Assembly: GCA_040223615.1 (NCBI GenBank)
Contig: JAVKFY010000046.1
Location: forward strand, 1-64,000
Reading direction: 5' to 3'
DNA length: 64,000 bases
DNA from: JAVKFY01 sp040223615
GTDB lineage: Bacteria > Pseudomonadota > Alphaproteobacteria > GCA-2731375
A model generated the notes under the pieces. It ran no database searches and was not told the DNA's origin. It saw only the letters and a list, made by a program, of their open reading frames with translations. This document shows positions 1 through 8,196 of the stretch, one piece after another; within the stretch, counting starts at the first letter, position 1, and every line of letters starts with the position of its first letter. The position numbers and the translations under genes are program-made.

Positions 1-179
1 AGGCGCTGGAAATTGGTCCGGTCGAGCGTGAAGCTCGCAGCCTCGACCATAGCCTCGACGTCGTCACGATCATCATGGTCAAAAGTGACAACGGCATGCT
101 CCGTGATGCCAGTGCCGACGGTGTTGCGATATTGGGGCATCGGCCTGTCTACCTCTTGGAAAACGATCTGCCTCGCCAT
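1..179 (-). CDS. Partial unrecognised CDS, 3' end outside window
   Basis: An open frame starts at an ATG (177-179) or an internal ATG (138-140) and stays open to the window edge, giving at least 59 codons. The visible peptide is acidic, with runs such as FDHDDRDDVEAM, which is unlike random GC-rich shadow translation. A GAGG lies about 11 nt before the inner ATG; none is clear for the outer one. I do not recognise a family, and the call depends on the frame continuing to the left. Confidence 0.35.
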   Translation of the reverse strand, partial: MARQIVFQEVDRPMPQYRNTVGTGITEHAVVTFDHDDRDDVEAMVEAASFTLDRTNFQR

Positions 180-695
180 ATTAGCGGAAAGCTACTCAGG
201 TATGGCCGGTCAAGGGGCTCGGCGAGAACAAGCCAGTACTATCAAGATCGCGCTTGAGCGTTTCAGGCTTGGTCACCGAATCACGGCACTCTGCCATCAC
301 CGATTCGAATCTAACTCGACTTTCTGGGCATCGCCGACTGTATGCTGATCCACGAGTTATCTTTGCCCAAATCTGTGGCGACCCCCGAAACCTGAGTTGA
401 CCTAGTGGTACGTCCAGTCTTGGGACCAGTGCCCCGAAGGCAGATCGTAATCGATCTCGCTGAAAAGGGCGCAGGTTGCTCGGCGCGACGTGGTGGCAAC
501 GTACTGAAATGCCGGCGCGCCGAACTTCGATCGAACTGTAAACCGGTTGTGGCTGCGACGCAGTTTCGGCCGGTGCAAAGCAGGGGCTCACTGGATAGAG
601 GTCCGGATCTGTTTGTCGTCTCCGCTGCGTCCGGAAGTCGCATTGCGGCAATGATCGTTGCAATGGCTCAGTAAAGAGCCCATCTTAGGTGGGCT
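180..695. other. No supported gene; leader of the copper/thiol cluster
   Basis: The open frames here are Arg/Ser-rich and look like non-coding translation on both strands. The only structure I see is a short hairpin just before the next start codon: AGCCCA (677-682) pairs with TGGGCT (690-695). It would partly occlude the AGGTGGG ribosome-binding region of the 696 gene. No convincing promoter was identified. Confidence 0.4.
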
Positions 696-1043
696 ATGAC
701 AGGTTGGACCCTAAAGCAGCTCATCGCAATGGCCCTGGGCTTGATGTTGGCCCTGGGCTCGGCTGCGTCGATGGCCCAGCCCGCCGACATGGCCATGACG
801 ATGGCTGCGGCCACCGAAACGGGCTCGGTGCCCGACGGATGCGGCGGCTGTGGCGATGACATGGCGACCGACGCCGGATCCTGCGCCATGGTATGCCCGA
901 ACCTGTCTCCGGCCCTTGTCCCTGACGACAGCATCGCCACTGCGACCGCTGCCGAAGCGGCCCGGCCAGTCAGCGATGTCGCCGGTCTCGGCCGACCCTC
1001 CAACCCCGATCCCTACCCTCCCAAGTACTCGATCTTCATCTGA
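696..1043 (+). CDS. Small Cys/Met-rich secreted or membrane-anchored protein
   Basis: 115 residues. A hydrophobic N-terminus (about residues 5-28) reads as a signal peptide or anchor. It is followed by a segment with several Met and the Cys pattern CGGCGDD then CAMVCPN (about residues 49-68). The Cys/Met content and the position at the head of a copper/thiol gene set suggest metal binding in the periplasm, but I recognise no named family. A similar small secreted protein with a CCMAGC motif lies in the other copper cluster at 36220-36633. AGG about 6 nt upstream serves as the ribosome-binding site. Confidence 0.6.
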   Translation: MTGWTLKQLIAMALGLMLALGSAASMAQPADMAMTMAAATETGSVPDGCGGCGDDMATDAGSCAMVCPNLSPALVPDDSIATATAAEAARPVSDVAGLGRPSNPDPYPPKYSIFI

Positions 1044-1297
1044 CGCCACCGCTCCGGGCGAAAGGCGTCTGAGCTGAGCGAGCCGCATCCGGCGTTGTCG
1101 CGCGGATAGCCGGCCCCTTCCAGGCTCTCCTGGAAAGCTTGAGGACTCGAGGCGATCAGGATGCCGCCCTGTTTCGGAACGGCGATCGCGCCGCACGTTC
1201 GCGACCGCTGCTGGAAGCGGGCGATGGTTCCATTGGCGTGACTGTCGTAGCCCAGGTGCCCGCCACGCGAGTCGAGATGGTGAAAAGGAATACGACA

Positions 1298-1747
1298 ATG
1301 AAGCATGCCAGCGTTGCCGCGGCCCTGATGGGCGCGATCCTGGCCGCCTCTTCCGCGTCGGCGGAGGAGGCGAGGACCGCGAAGATGTACAAGCCGCTGC
1401 AGTGCGGCTGCTGCGACGAATACACAAAGTATCTGGAAGAGAACGGCTTCAAGGTCGAGGTCGAGTCCTTGCAGAACGACAAGCTGATGTTGCTGAAGCG
1501 CATGACCTCGGTGCCGGAACCGCTTTACGGCTGCCACACGCTGATGCTCGATGGCTACGTCGTCGAAGGGTTGGTGCCGATCGACACGGTCGAAAAGCTG
1601 CTAGAGGAGCGGCCGAAGATCCGCGGCATCTCCTTGCCAGGGATGCCTGTCGGAGCGCCCGGGATGCCAGGGCGAAAAGCCGCGCCGCTGACCATTTATC
1701 AACTCCCACGAGGCGCCGCCGCGCCGACTGTGTTCGCCCGGGAGTAG
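1298..1747 (+). CDS. DUF411 periplasmic metal-binding protein
   Basis: 149 residues from ATG 1298, preceded by AAGGA at 9 nt. Longer upstream starts would bury the signal peptide (about residues 1-22, ending ASA). The mature part carries the DUF411 signature: CGCC near residue 36, a Tyr/Leu/Gly-Phe stretch, then the GCHT and GYVVEGLVP motifs. DUF411 proteins occur in copper and silver resistance clusters and are presumed periplasmic metal binders. The Pro/Gly/Met-rich tail (PGMPVGAPGMPG) is typical of the family. It lies 46 bp before the CcmG-like gene in the same orientation. Confidence 0.88.
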   Translation: MKHASVAAALMGAILAASSASAEEARTAKMYKPLQCGCCDEYTKYLEENGFKVEVESLQNDKLMLLKRMTSVPEPLYGCHTLMLDGYVVEGLVPIDTVEKLLEERPKIRGISLPGMPVGAPGMPGRKAAPLTIYQLPRGAAAPTVFARE

Positions 1748-1793
1748 CCCGGAGACGGCAGAACGTACGAGACGATCAATCGAGGCGATTTCG

Positions 1794-2390
1794 ATGAGCG
1801 ATAGCAGCACCATTGACCATGTCGCGTCCGGGGCGCAGCCGATGCCGCCGTCGCGCCGGCGGCGCATACTGCCTTACCTAGTGCCTGTTGCTGTCGTGTT
1901 GCTGATCGCGGTTGCGCTGGCCTATGGCCTGACGCGCGACCCGCGAATCCTACCGTCGGTCCTGATCGGCAAGGTGGTGCCGGAATTCGACCTGCCGCCG
2001 GTGCAGGGGCGCACGCTTGGTCTGTCGAACAGCGACCTTGTGGGCGAAGTGTCGCTGGTCAACGTCTTCGCCTCGTGGTGCGTCGCCTGCCGTCAGGAGC
2101 ACCCCGTTTTCATGCGGCTCGCGGAGGAAGGCGTCGTCGCGATCCATGGCATCAACTACAAGGATCGTCCGGCGGACGCGGCGAAGTGGCTCGACGACCT
2201 CGGTGACCCCTATACGCGGACCGGGGCCGACCGTAATGGCCGCGTCGCGATTGATTGGGGCGTCTACGGCGTGCCGGAAACCTTCGTGATCGATCGCGCT
2301 GGGCGGATCGCCTTCAAGCAGGTGGGACCGGTCACGCCGGACATCTATCGCAACATAATCGCCCCGCTGATCGAACAGCTGCGAAAATGA
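1794..2390 (+). CDS. CcmG/DsbE-like membrane-anchored thioredoxin
   Basis: 198 residues. A basic N-terminus (SRRRR) is followed by one transmembrane helix (about 26-45) and a periplasmic thioredoxin fold with active site WCVAC near residue 93 and the cis-Pro region YGVPETFVID near 160. CcmG/DsbE proteins reduce apocytochrome c thiols before heme ligation. The GVPETF pattern is close to true CcmG, but no other ccm genes are visible. GAGG about 8 nt upstream supports the ATG. With the neighbouring TlpA-like protein, DsbA-like protein and CcdA it forms a thiol-redox set. Confidence 0.88.
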   Translation: MSDSSTIDHVASGAQPMPPSRRRRILPYLVPVAVVLLIAVALAYGLTRDPRILPSVLIGKVVPEFDLPPVQGRTLGLSNSDLVGEVSLVNVFASWCVACRQEHPVFMRLAEEGVVAIHGINYKDRPADAAKWLDDLGDPYTRTGADRNGRVAIDWGVYGVPETFVIDRAGRIAFKQVGPVTPDIYRNIIAPLIEQLRK

Positions 2391-2421
2391 TGATCGTTCG
2401 CCCGATGCAACAGGTGCGCAC

Positions 2422-3063
2422 ATGTGGTCGAAGCCGATGACCGTGGCCGTTACGGCACTCGCCGCTGCGGCCCTCACGGCCGGCGCGGTTGCCTACCGGG
2501 AACTGGCGACGAGCCCATCCCCGACGGCGGACCGCTCTGTTCCTATTGCCTCGGCACCAACCGTGTCCGAAGGACGTGGCTTCGCGTTCACGGAAGATAA
2601 GGGGCGGAAGCCGCTTCCAAAGCTGCGGTTTGTCGACGGCGACGGCCGCGAGATGAACTTCGATGCGTTCGCGGGTCGAGTGGTCCTTCTCAACATTTGG
2701 GCCACCTGGTGTGTGCCGTGCCGGGAGGAGATGCCGGCGCTCGATCGCCTGCAGGCAAAGCTCGGCGGCCCGGCGTTCGAAGTGGTGGCGCTGTCGATCG
2801 ACCGCGAGGGCCTGCCGGTCGTGAAGGCCTTCTACGAAGAGCTCGGACTGCAGGCGCTGGGCATCTATGTCGACCGAACCGGCGCTGCCGGGCGGCACCT
2901 GCGCGTCGTCGGCATCCCGACGACGTTGCTGGTCGATCGGCGCGGTCGCGAAATCGGCCGCACCGTCGGCCCTGCGGAGTGGGATAGCGACGAAGTTGTC
3001 CAGGTTATTCGGCGTCATCTGGGCGATGGGGCAGCTGAGGCGGGAGTGCGCGCCATGAGATAG
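2422..3063 (+). CDS. TlpA-family thioredoxin
   Basis: 213 residues with an N-terminal signal anchor (about 7-24) and a TlpA-like thioredoxin domain. The active site is WCVPC near residue 95, and the cis-Pro segment is VVGIPTTLLVD near residue 161. TlpA-type proteins act in the periplasm, reducing cytochrome oxidase copper-site proteins (SCO, subunit II) or cytochrome c. Its place a few genes before SCO1 and Cox11 homologues suggests it keeps CuA assembly factors reduced. It is 31 bp after the CcmG-like gene. Confidence 0.87.
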   Translation: MWSKPMTVAVTALAAAALTAGAVAYRELATSPSPTADRSVPIASAPTVSEGRGFAFTEDKGRKPLPKLRFVDGDGREMNFDAFAGRVVLLNIWATWCVPCREEMPALDRLQAKLGGPAFEVVALSIDREGLPVVKAFYEELGLQALGIYVDRTGAAGRHLRVVGIPTTLLVDRRGREIGRTVGPAEWDSDEVVQVIRRHLGDGAAEAGVRAMR

Positions 3064-3147
3064 CGCCGCTGCGACCCGACAACAAGAGAGCGATCTGACA
3101 ACGACGAGATATCCGTTTGGCACTGGAATACTTCGTGAGGTGACGCA

Positions 3148-3507
3148 ATGAGCAAATCTGTAGAGACGACCGAGGAAACGCAAAACTCCCTAGGGAGGGA
3201 CATCGGCAACTTTGCGATCTACCACCTATGGCTTGCGGGCGGCTGGGTGCGGCCCTATCTGCGCAGCCGCCGGATACTGCTGCTTCTGGCTGTGGCCGTC
3301 CTGGGTGCCGGCGCGGCCCTGAACTGGAGTTGGCTGGTCGCGGTCGGGCTCGCGCCGATCCTGGTTGCCGTGGCCCCGTGCGCCGCAATGTGTGCGCTCG
3401 GCCTGTGCATGAGCAAGCTTGGTGGCGGCTCTTGCGCGTCAAGTAGCCGAAGCGCCGACGCGAGTGCGTCGGATGCTAAGCAAAAGATCAACAAGGAGGA
3501 CGTCTAG
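3148..3507 (+). CDS. Small two-helix membrane protein with Cys motif
   Basis: 119 residues with two hydrophobic helices (about 44-59 and 62-84). The second contains closely spaced Cys (APCAAMCALGLCM). The Ser/Lys-rich tail appears cytoplasmic. GAGGTGACGCA directly precedes the ATG. I recognise no characterised family, but intramembrane Cys pairs recall small metal transporters such as MerT-like proteins. The position inside the thiol/copper cluster supports a metal or redox role. Confidence 0.6.
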   Translation: MSKSVETTEETQNSLGRDIGNFAIYHLWLAGGWVRPYLRSRRILLLLAVAVLGAGAALNWSWLVAVGLAPILVAVAPCAAMCALGLCMSKLGGGSCASSSRSADASASDAKQKINKEDV

Positions 3508-3619
3508 GGATGCAGGTCGGCCACGATCTGCACGGTCGACAAACCCTGAGAGAACCGGGATCGGCCGAGGCGTCGTAACTCGACTGGTGAATGGAACAGC
3601 AAAGGAAGGACACCGAACC

Positions 3620-3901
3620 ATGCGTAAGATCACCATGACTGTACTCGCCGGCGCTGCCGCGCTCGCCGTGTTGGCGAGTGTGCCGGCGCTTTATGCCCAC
3701 GCGGAAGCGCCGGGCCATCAGGGCTCGGGCGGCATGATGGGCCAAGGCGGCATGATGGGCATGATGGGCCAAATGAGCGAGATGATGGAGAACTGCAACA
3801 AGATGATGCAGTCCATGCATCAGGATGGCTCAGGACAGCCCAGCGAGCAGCAGCGTCAGGAAACACCGGAGACCAAGGAAGCACCTGGAACAAAAGGCTG
3901 A
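3620..3901 (+). CDS. Met/His-rich secreted peptide, probable copper binder
   Basis: 93 residues from ATG 3620, with AAGGAAGGA about 9 nt upstream. The signal peptide spans roughly residues 1-28. The mature part has repeated GGMMGQ/MMGMMGQ blocks and MMENCNKMMQSMHQ, then a Glu/Gln-rich tail. Met-rich repeats bind Cu(I) in the oxidising periplasm. A strong hairpin follows its stop. The closest relative in this window is the Met-rich Spy-like protein at 19354-19893, although this one lacks that fold. Confidence 0.7.
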   Translation: MRKITMTVLAGAAALAVLASVPALYAHAEAPGHQGSGGMMGQGGMMGMMGQMSEMMENCNKMMQSMHQDGSGQPSEQQRQETPETKEAPGTKG

Positions 3902-3909
3902 ACCCGATG

Positions 3910-3941
3910 CCGGCCTGCCCTCCTCCCGGAGGGCAGGCCGG
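3910..3941. other. Perfect 14-bp stem hairpin between Met-rich peptide and SCO1 genes
   Basis: CCGGCCTGCCCTCC (3910-3923) pairs perfectly with 3928-3941 around a TCCC loop. No T-run follows, so a classical intrinsic terminator is unlikely. It may instead stabilise the upstream message or attenuate expression. It also argues that translation of SCO1 starts after it, at TTG 3976. Confidence 0.75.
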
Positions 3942-3975
3942 ACTACGGTTGCGCACTGCCCGACTGGAGATCCGC

Positions 3976-4680
3976 TTGAAATCGCTGCCCGCAGCCTATC
4001 TCACGCTGGCGCTTGCCATGTTGGCGGCAACCGCCATGCCGGCGAGCGCGCATTCCGTCAAGGACAAGGGCGAGCTCGACCGGCTAATGGGCGACAAGGA
4101 GAAGTATTTCCAGCCGCTCGACAAGGGCGCGCCGGATTTCACGCTGCAGGACGCCGACGGAAAGGTGGTCGGCCGCGCCGACCTTCGCGGCAAGGTCGTC
4201 GTGCTCCACTTCATCTACGCCGGCTGCCCCGACGTGTGCCCGCTGCATGCCGACCGGATCGCCGAGATCCAGGACATGGTGAACCGGACGCCGATGAAGG
4301 AGCAGGTCAGGTTCGTCACCATCACCACCGACCCGAAGAACGACACGCCCGAGGTGCTGCGGGACTACGGCTCGGCGCACGGGCTCGATCCCGGCAACTG
4401 GGTCTTCCTGACGGCGGCACCGGGCCAGCCGGAGAACGTGACGCGCCGGCTCGCGGAGGCGCATGGCCACAAGTTCATCAGGACCGAGGACGGCTATCAG
4501 GTTCACAGCGTGGTGACCCACGTATTCGACAGGCAGGGCCGCTGGCGCGCCAACTTCCATGGCCTCAACTTCGAGCCGACGAATCTGGTCGTCTTCATCA
4601 ATGCCCTCGTCAACGAGACGGGCAAGCCGCATGGCCATGACGAGCAAGGCTGGTGGGACAGGCTGAGGAGCATGTTCTGA
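3976..4680 (+). CDS. SCO1/SenC copper chaperone for cytochrome oxidase
   Basis: 234 residues from TTG 3976, with GGAG 6 nt upstream. An earlier in-frame ATG at 3907 would be translated through the strong hairpin and delay the signal peptide. The signal peptide (MKSLPAAYLTLAL...ASA) precedes a thioredoxin-like SCO domain with the copper-binding CPDVC motif near residue 88 and the partner His in VHSVVTHVF near 176. SCO proteins load or reduce the CuA site of cytochrome c oxidase subunit II. The gene is 4 bp upstream of cox11. The C-terminus is His-rich (KPHGHDEQG). Confidence 0.92.
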   Translation: MKSLPAAYLTLALAMLAATAMPASAHSVKDKGELDRLMGDKEKYFQPLDKGAPDFTLQDADGKVVGRADLRGKVVVLHFIYAGCPDVCPLHADRIAEIQDMVNRTPMKEQVRFVTITTDPKNDTPEVLRDYGSAHGLDPGNWVFLTAAPGQPENVTRRLAEAHGHKFIRTEDGYQVHSVVTHVFDRQGRWRANFHGLNFEPTNLVVFINALVNETGKPHGHDEQGWWDRLRSMF

Positions 4681-4684
4681 CCGC

Positions 4685-5362
4685 ATGCGCCATGTGACCT
4701 ACATGCTTGCGACTGTCAGCGCCGCCGTTCGTGCGCGCCGGAACGGCGCGGTGGCGCTCGCCCTGGTCGGCGTCCTGGCCGGCATGGGCACGCTCGTCTA
4801 CTTCTCGGTGCCGCTTTACCGCCTGTTTTGCGAGGTGACCGGCTTTGGCGGTACCACACAGGCGTCGACGCAAGCGCCCGGCACGATCATCGATCGGCAG
4901 ATCACCGTCCGTTTCGACGCGAACGTGGCGCAAGGACTGCCATGGCTGTTCGCCGCCCCGCCGCCGGTGACGGTACGGATCGGTGAGGAGCGCGTCGTCG
5001 CCTACAAGGGAAAGAACGTCGGCAGAGAGCCGTATCTTGGCACCGCGACCTTCAACGTGACGCCCTTCAAGGCCGGCGAATACTTCAACAAGATCCAGTG
5101 CTTCTGCTTCACCGAGCAACTCCTGCAGCCGGGCGAAGAGCAGGAGTTCACTGTCAGCTTCTTCGTCGATCCGAAGATCGTCGACGATCGCAACGCCAGT
5201 GACGTGACGACGATCACCCTGTCGTACACCTTCTTCGATCAAGGCCGGGCTGCGCGCGACCGCTACATGCGCGAACACAAGCTTTCCGCCGCGCCGTCGG
5301 CTGCTGAAGCCGTTGCAGATACGCTTCATGGCGCTGACGGCGAGAGGACGAACACGCGATGA
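4685..5362 (+). CDS. ctaG: Cox11/CtaG cytochrome c oxidase copper assembly protein
   Basis: 225 residues. One transmembrane helix (about 20-42) is followed by a periplasmic immunoglobulin-like domain containing the hallmark CFCFTEQ motif near residue 139 and the YFNKIQ and FFVDP blocks. Cox11 inserts copper into the CuB site of subunit I. It pairs with the adjacent SCO1 (CuA site), yet no oxidase structural gene is visible, so this pair may be a laterally acquired or copper-stress copy. The C-terminal 30 residues are Ala-rich and less conserved. Confidence 0.94.
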   Translation: MRHVTYMLATVSAAVRARRNGAVALALVGVLAGMGTLVYFSVPLYRLFCEVTGFGGTTQASTQAPGTIIDRQITVRFDANVAQGLPWLFAAPPPVTVRIGEERVVAYKGKNVGREPYLGTATFNVTPFKAGEYFNKIQCFCFTEQLLQPGEEQEFTVSFFVDPKIVDDRNASDVTTITLSYTFFDQGRAARDRYMREHKLSAAPSAAEAVADTLHGADGERTNTR

Positions 5363-5405
5363 CGGAACCGTCGTGCATCGGGCGAATGCCCTTCAGTCGT
5401 AATGG

Positions 5406-6278
5406 GTGAATGACATGCTGAACATCTTCGTAAGACGAGCGCGGCGGGCCACCGCCATCGCGGCTACGATCCTCGCACTCGTCGGCCCTACTCTCGCCAC
5501 GGCTACGGCGGAGGGCGCCCGGCCGACTTGGGGAGCGCTGGTCCATGCGCCGCAGACCGACACGCTCTACAAATCCGACGGAAGGGCGCTGCAGCGGAGC
5601 GACGACAGCGGCGCGCACTGGACGGACATCTCCCTGCCGTCGTCCGCGAAGAACGGTCAACTGACGTCGCTCGCCGTCGCCGCGGGCGAGCAAGCTGCTC
5701 TCTATGCTGCCGGGCCCGGGGTCGGAGTGCTGAAGAGCGTGGATGACGGAAAGACCTGGGCCTCAATTGACCAAAGTCTGCCGAGCCGGGAAGTGGCCAT
5801 CATTACGGCGCACAGCACGTCGGTCGATACCGTCTACGCGGTGCTGCCCGGAGGGGACATCTATCGCAGCGAGGACGGCGGCGCTGAATGGCGCAAGGTC
5901 GGCGCGGCGCCGGAGGGAGAGCTGCGGCAGCTGATCCATTCCAGCCTGGAGGGCAGCATGCAGACCGGTTGGCTGTTCGCCGCCACCGACAAGGGCGTCT
6001 ATCGCTCGATGGACTGCTTCTGCGGCTTCCGCATGGCCGGCGAGCCGCTCGGCTCAATTTCCGCAGTGATCTACGATCCGCAAGAGCCGATGCAGCTGTA
6101 CGCGGCGGCGGGACAGCAAGTGTTCGGTACCGGCAACGGCGGCGAAGAGTGGCAGCCGGTCGGCTCGCCTGGCGGCGAGGTCGCGGCACTGGCGCATTCA
6201 CTGTCGGGCGTGCTCTACGCCCTACTGGTCGATGGCCGAGTCGTGCAGAGCAAGGACAAGGGCGGAACGTGGGAGTGA
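5406..6278 (+). CDS. Secreted YCF48/BNR-type beta-propeller protein
   Basis: 290 residues from GTG 5406 (ATG 5415 is the alternative). The signal peptide ends near residue 35. The rest has repeated Asp-box-like motifs (SDDSGAHWTDI, SVDDGKTWASI, SEDGGAEWRKV, GNGGEEWQPV, SKDKGGTWE) spaced about 40-50 residues, typical of BNR/YCF48 propellers. A DCFCGF segment may bind metal. YCF48-like proteins assist assembly of redox complexes. Translationally coupled to the next gene, because its TGA overlaps the GTG start. Confidence 0.78.
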   Translation: MNDMLNIFVRRARRATAIAATILALVGPTLATATAEGARPTWGALVHAPQTDTLYKSDGRALQRSDDSGAHWTDISLPSSAKNGQLTSLAVAAGEQAALYAAGPGVGVLKSVDDGKTWASIDQSLPSREVAIITAHSTSVDTVYAVLPGGDIYRSEDGGAEWRKVGAAPEGELRQLIHSSLEGSMQTGWLFAATDKGVYRSMDCFCGFRMAGEPLGSISAVIYDPQEPMQLYAAAGQQVFGTGNGGEEWQPVGSPGGEVAALAHSLSGVLYALLVDGRVVQSKDKGGTWE

Positions 6279-6790
6279 CGGCATTGTTCGCCCGCTGTGC
6301 CGCCGCGGCGGCCGCCGGCATCATCGCCAGCCCGGCGCTGTCCGGTAGCGCTCCGCCACCGCTGAACCCGATCGAGGTGGCAGCCGGACGAGCGATCTAC
6401 CAGCAGGCCTGCGCATCCTGCCACGGTGCGCGCGGCGAAGGCGCGCCCAACTGGCAGGAGCTGAACGCACAGGGCGAGATGCCAGCACCACCGCATGACG
6501 CCGACGGTCACACCTGGAAGCATGCCGACGCCATGCTGTATCGGATGGTGCGCGAAGGCTGGCGCGACCCGTTCAACAAGACCCAGCACCTGAGCATGCC
6601 CGCGTTCGCGCAGCAGCTCTCCGAGGAGCAGACCCGCCAGGTCATCATCTACCTAAAGACGCTGTGGACGCCGGAGCAGCGGCAGTTCCAGTGGCAAGAG
6701 ACGCTGGCCCGGGGCGCATTTCCACCGGCCGGCAACGAGACGCGGAGCACGGCCGTCCACGGGGCCGGGAAGGCCGAGAAGCCGCAGTAG
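6275..6790 (+). CDS. Periplasmic cytochrome c with one heme site
   Basis: 171 residues from GTG 6275, overlapping the previous stop by 4 nt. A longer upstream frame is only a shadow of the propeller gene. The signal peptide (about 1-25) is followed by one class I heme-binding motif CASCH near residue 44, a distal Met candidate in LSMPAFAQQL near 110, and a final helix QVIIYLKTLW. It probably shuttles electrons to the oxidase or the nearby thiol/copper proteins. Confidence 0.88.
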   Translation: MTALFARCAAAAAAGIIASPALSGSAPPPLNPIEVAAGRAIYQQACASCHGARGEGAPNWQELNAQGEMPAPPHDADGHTWKHADAMLYRMVREGWRDPFNKTQHLSMPAFAQQLSEEQTRQVIIYLKTLWTPEQRQFQWQETLARGAFPPAGNETRSTAVHGAGKAEKPQ

Positions 6791-6809
6791 GCGAGAGGCA
6801 CAGAAGACA

Positions 6810-7586
6810 ATGATGAGGGAGCTATGGACGACATTGCGGCCCACCGCCTTCGGTTTCCTTGGTGCGGTGATCGCTATTGCGGCTTGGTTCATACTCAGTG
6901 GCGCAGGCTTTATCCCCGGCGCGTCCAGCCGGCCAAGCGACGACGGCTTTGAACAGCGCGTTCGCGACTACATCCTCGCCAATCCGCACGTCATCATCGA
7001 AGCCGTGCAGCGCATGGAGACGGATCAGCGGGTAGCGGAGACCGGCGAGCTCGGTCAGCTCATCAGGGCGAACAACGCCGAGATACTCAACGACCCGGCA
7101 ACGCCGGTCGGCGGCAATCCGCAGGGCGATGTCAGCTTGGTCGAGTTCTTCGACTACAACTGCCCTTACTGCCGGCGCGTCGCCTCGACCCTCATTCAGA
7201 TCGAGGAAAGCGATCCCGATCTTCGCATCGTCTACAAAGAATGGCCAATCCTCGGACCAAACTCGGAGTTCGCGGCGCGCGCGGCCCTGGCTGCACACCG
7301 GCAGGGCAAGTACGTCGCGTTCCACAAGGGCTTGATGCTTGGCAGTGGGCTCGTAGACGAGGCAAGGGTGGTGACGGTAGCGACAGAGGTCGGTCTCGAT
7401 CTCGACCGACTGCGCCAGGACATGGAAGCGCCGGAGGTCGACGAGTCGATCGCCCGCAACCGGGCGCTGGCACGGGTGCTGCGGATCGGCGGCACACCGG
7501 CTTTCGTGATCGGTGACCGGCTGCTCCCGGGTGCGGCCGACGCCAAGGTCATCCGGTCGTTGATTGAACAGGCGCGGCCGAGATAA
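6810..7586 (+). CDS. DsbA-family thiol:disulfide oxidoreductase (ScsC/Com1-like)
   Basis: 258 residues. It has an N-terminal anchor (about 10-32), an alpha-helical segment (VRDYILANPHVIIEAV) characteristic of ScsC/Com1-like DsbA proteins, then a thioredoxin fold. The active site is CPYC near residue 116, and the cis-Pro segment GGTPAFVIGD lies near 230. Such proteins oxidise or isomerise periplasmic disulfides and are common in copper-tolerance loci (scs). Near-contiguous with the cytochrome c and Rieske genes. Confidence 0.9.
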   Translation: MMRELWTTLRPTAFGFLGAVIAIAAWFILSGAGFIPGASSRPSDDGFEQRVRDYILANPHVIIEAVQRMETDQRVAETGELGQLIRANNAEILNDPATPVGGNPQGDVSLVEFFDYNCPYCRRVASTLIQIEESDPDLRIVYKEWPILGPNSEFAARAALAAHRQGKYVAFHKGLMLGSGLVDEARVVTVATEVGLDLDRLRQDMEAPEVDESIARNRALARVLRIGGTPAFVIGDRLLPGAADAKVIRSLIEQARPR

Positions 7587-7643
7587 TCGGGATGCCGCGC
7601 CATACCGCCCGAGATCGGGCGCAATCTTCGCAAGGTGATCGCC

Positions 7644-8195
7644 ATGACGACAGTGGAAGATCTCGACGACCGCAAACCACGGTATGAGACCCGGCGCGAT
7701 TTTCTCATTATCGCGACGGGCGCGCTCTGCATCGTCGGCACTGGTGCGATGCTGTGGCCGATGGTCGACAGCATGAACCCCAGCGGCGATGTCCTCGCGC
7801 TGGCGCAAGTGGAGGTTGATTTGGTGCCGATCGAGGTGGGCCAACGGATCACTGTCCAATGGCGCGGCCAGCCGCTGTTCATCGACCACCGGACACCCGC
7901 ACAGATCGCGACGGCGCGCCGCGACGACCATGCCGACCTGCGCGATCCCGAACCCGACAGCGCACGGGCGATCCGACCGGAGTGGCTGGTCGTCGTCGGC
8001 ATCTGCACGCATCTCGGATGCGTCCCCCTCGGGCAACGCCCTGCCGATTCGAAGGGCGAATGGGGCGGCTGGTTCTGTCCCTGCCACGGGTCGCACTACG
8101 ACACCTCGGGCCGCGTGCGGAAGGGCCCGGCGCCGCACAACCTCTCGGTGCCGCCATACGAGTTCCTCGATGACCAACGAATCCGAGTTGGCTAG
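7644..8195 (+). CDS. Stand-alone Rieske iron-sulfur protein
   Basis: 183 residues from ATG 7644 (AAGG 8 nt upstream; GTG 7635 is an in-frame alternative). It has an N-terminal Arg pair and an RRDFLIIATG segment resembling a Tat signal anchor, as in ubiquinol-cytochrome c reductase Rieske subunits. Both cluster-binding boxes are intact: CTHLGC near residue 121 and CPCHGSH near 145. No cytochrome b or c1 gene is visible, so it is either an orphan subunit or an accessory electron carrier. It ends 1 bp before the MerR gene. Confidence 0.9.
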   Translation: MTTVEDLDDRKPRYETRRDFLIIATGALCIVGTGAMLWPMVDSMNPSGDVLALAQVEVDLVPIEVGQRITVQWRGQPLFIDHRTPAQIATARRDDHADLRDPEPDSARAIRPEWLVVVGICTHLGCVPLGQRPADSKGEWGGWFCPCHGSHYDTSGRVRKGPAPHNLSVPPYEFLDDQRIRVG

Positions 8196-8196
8196 C

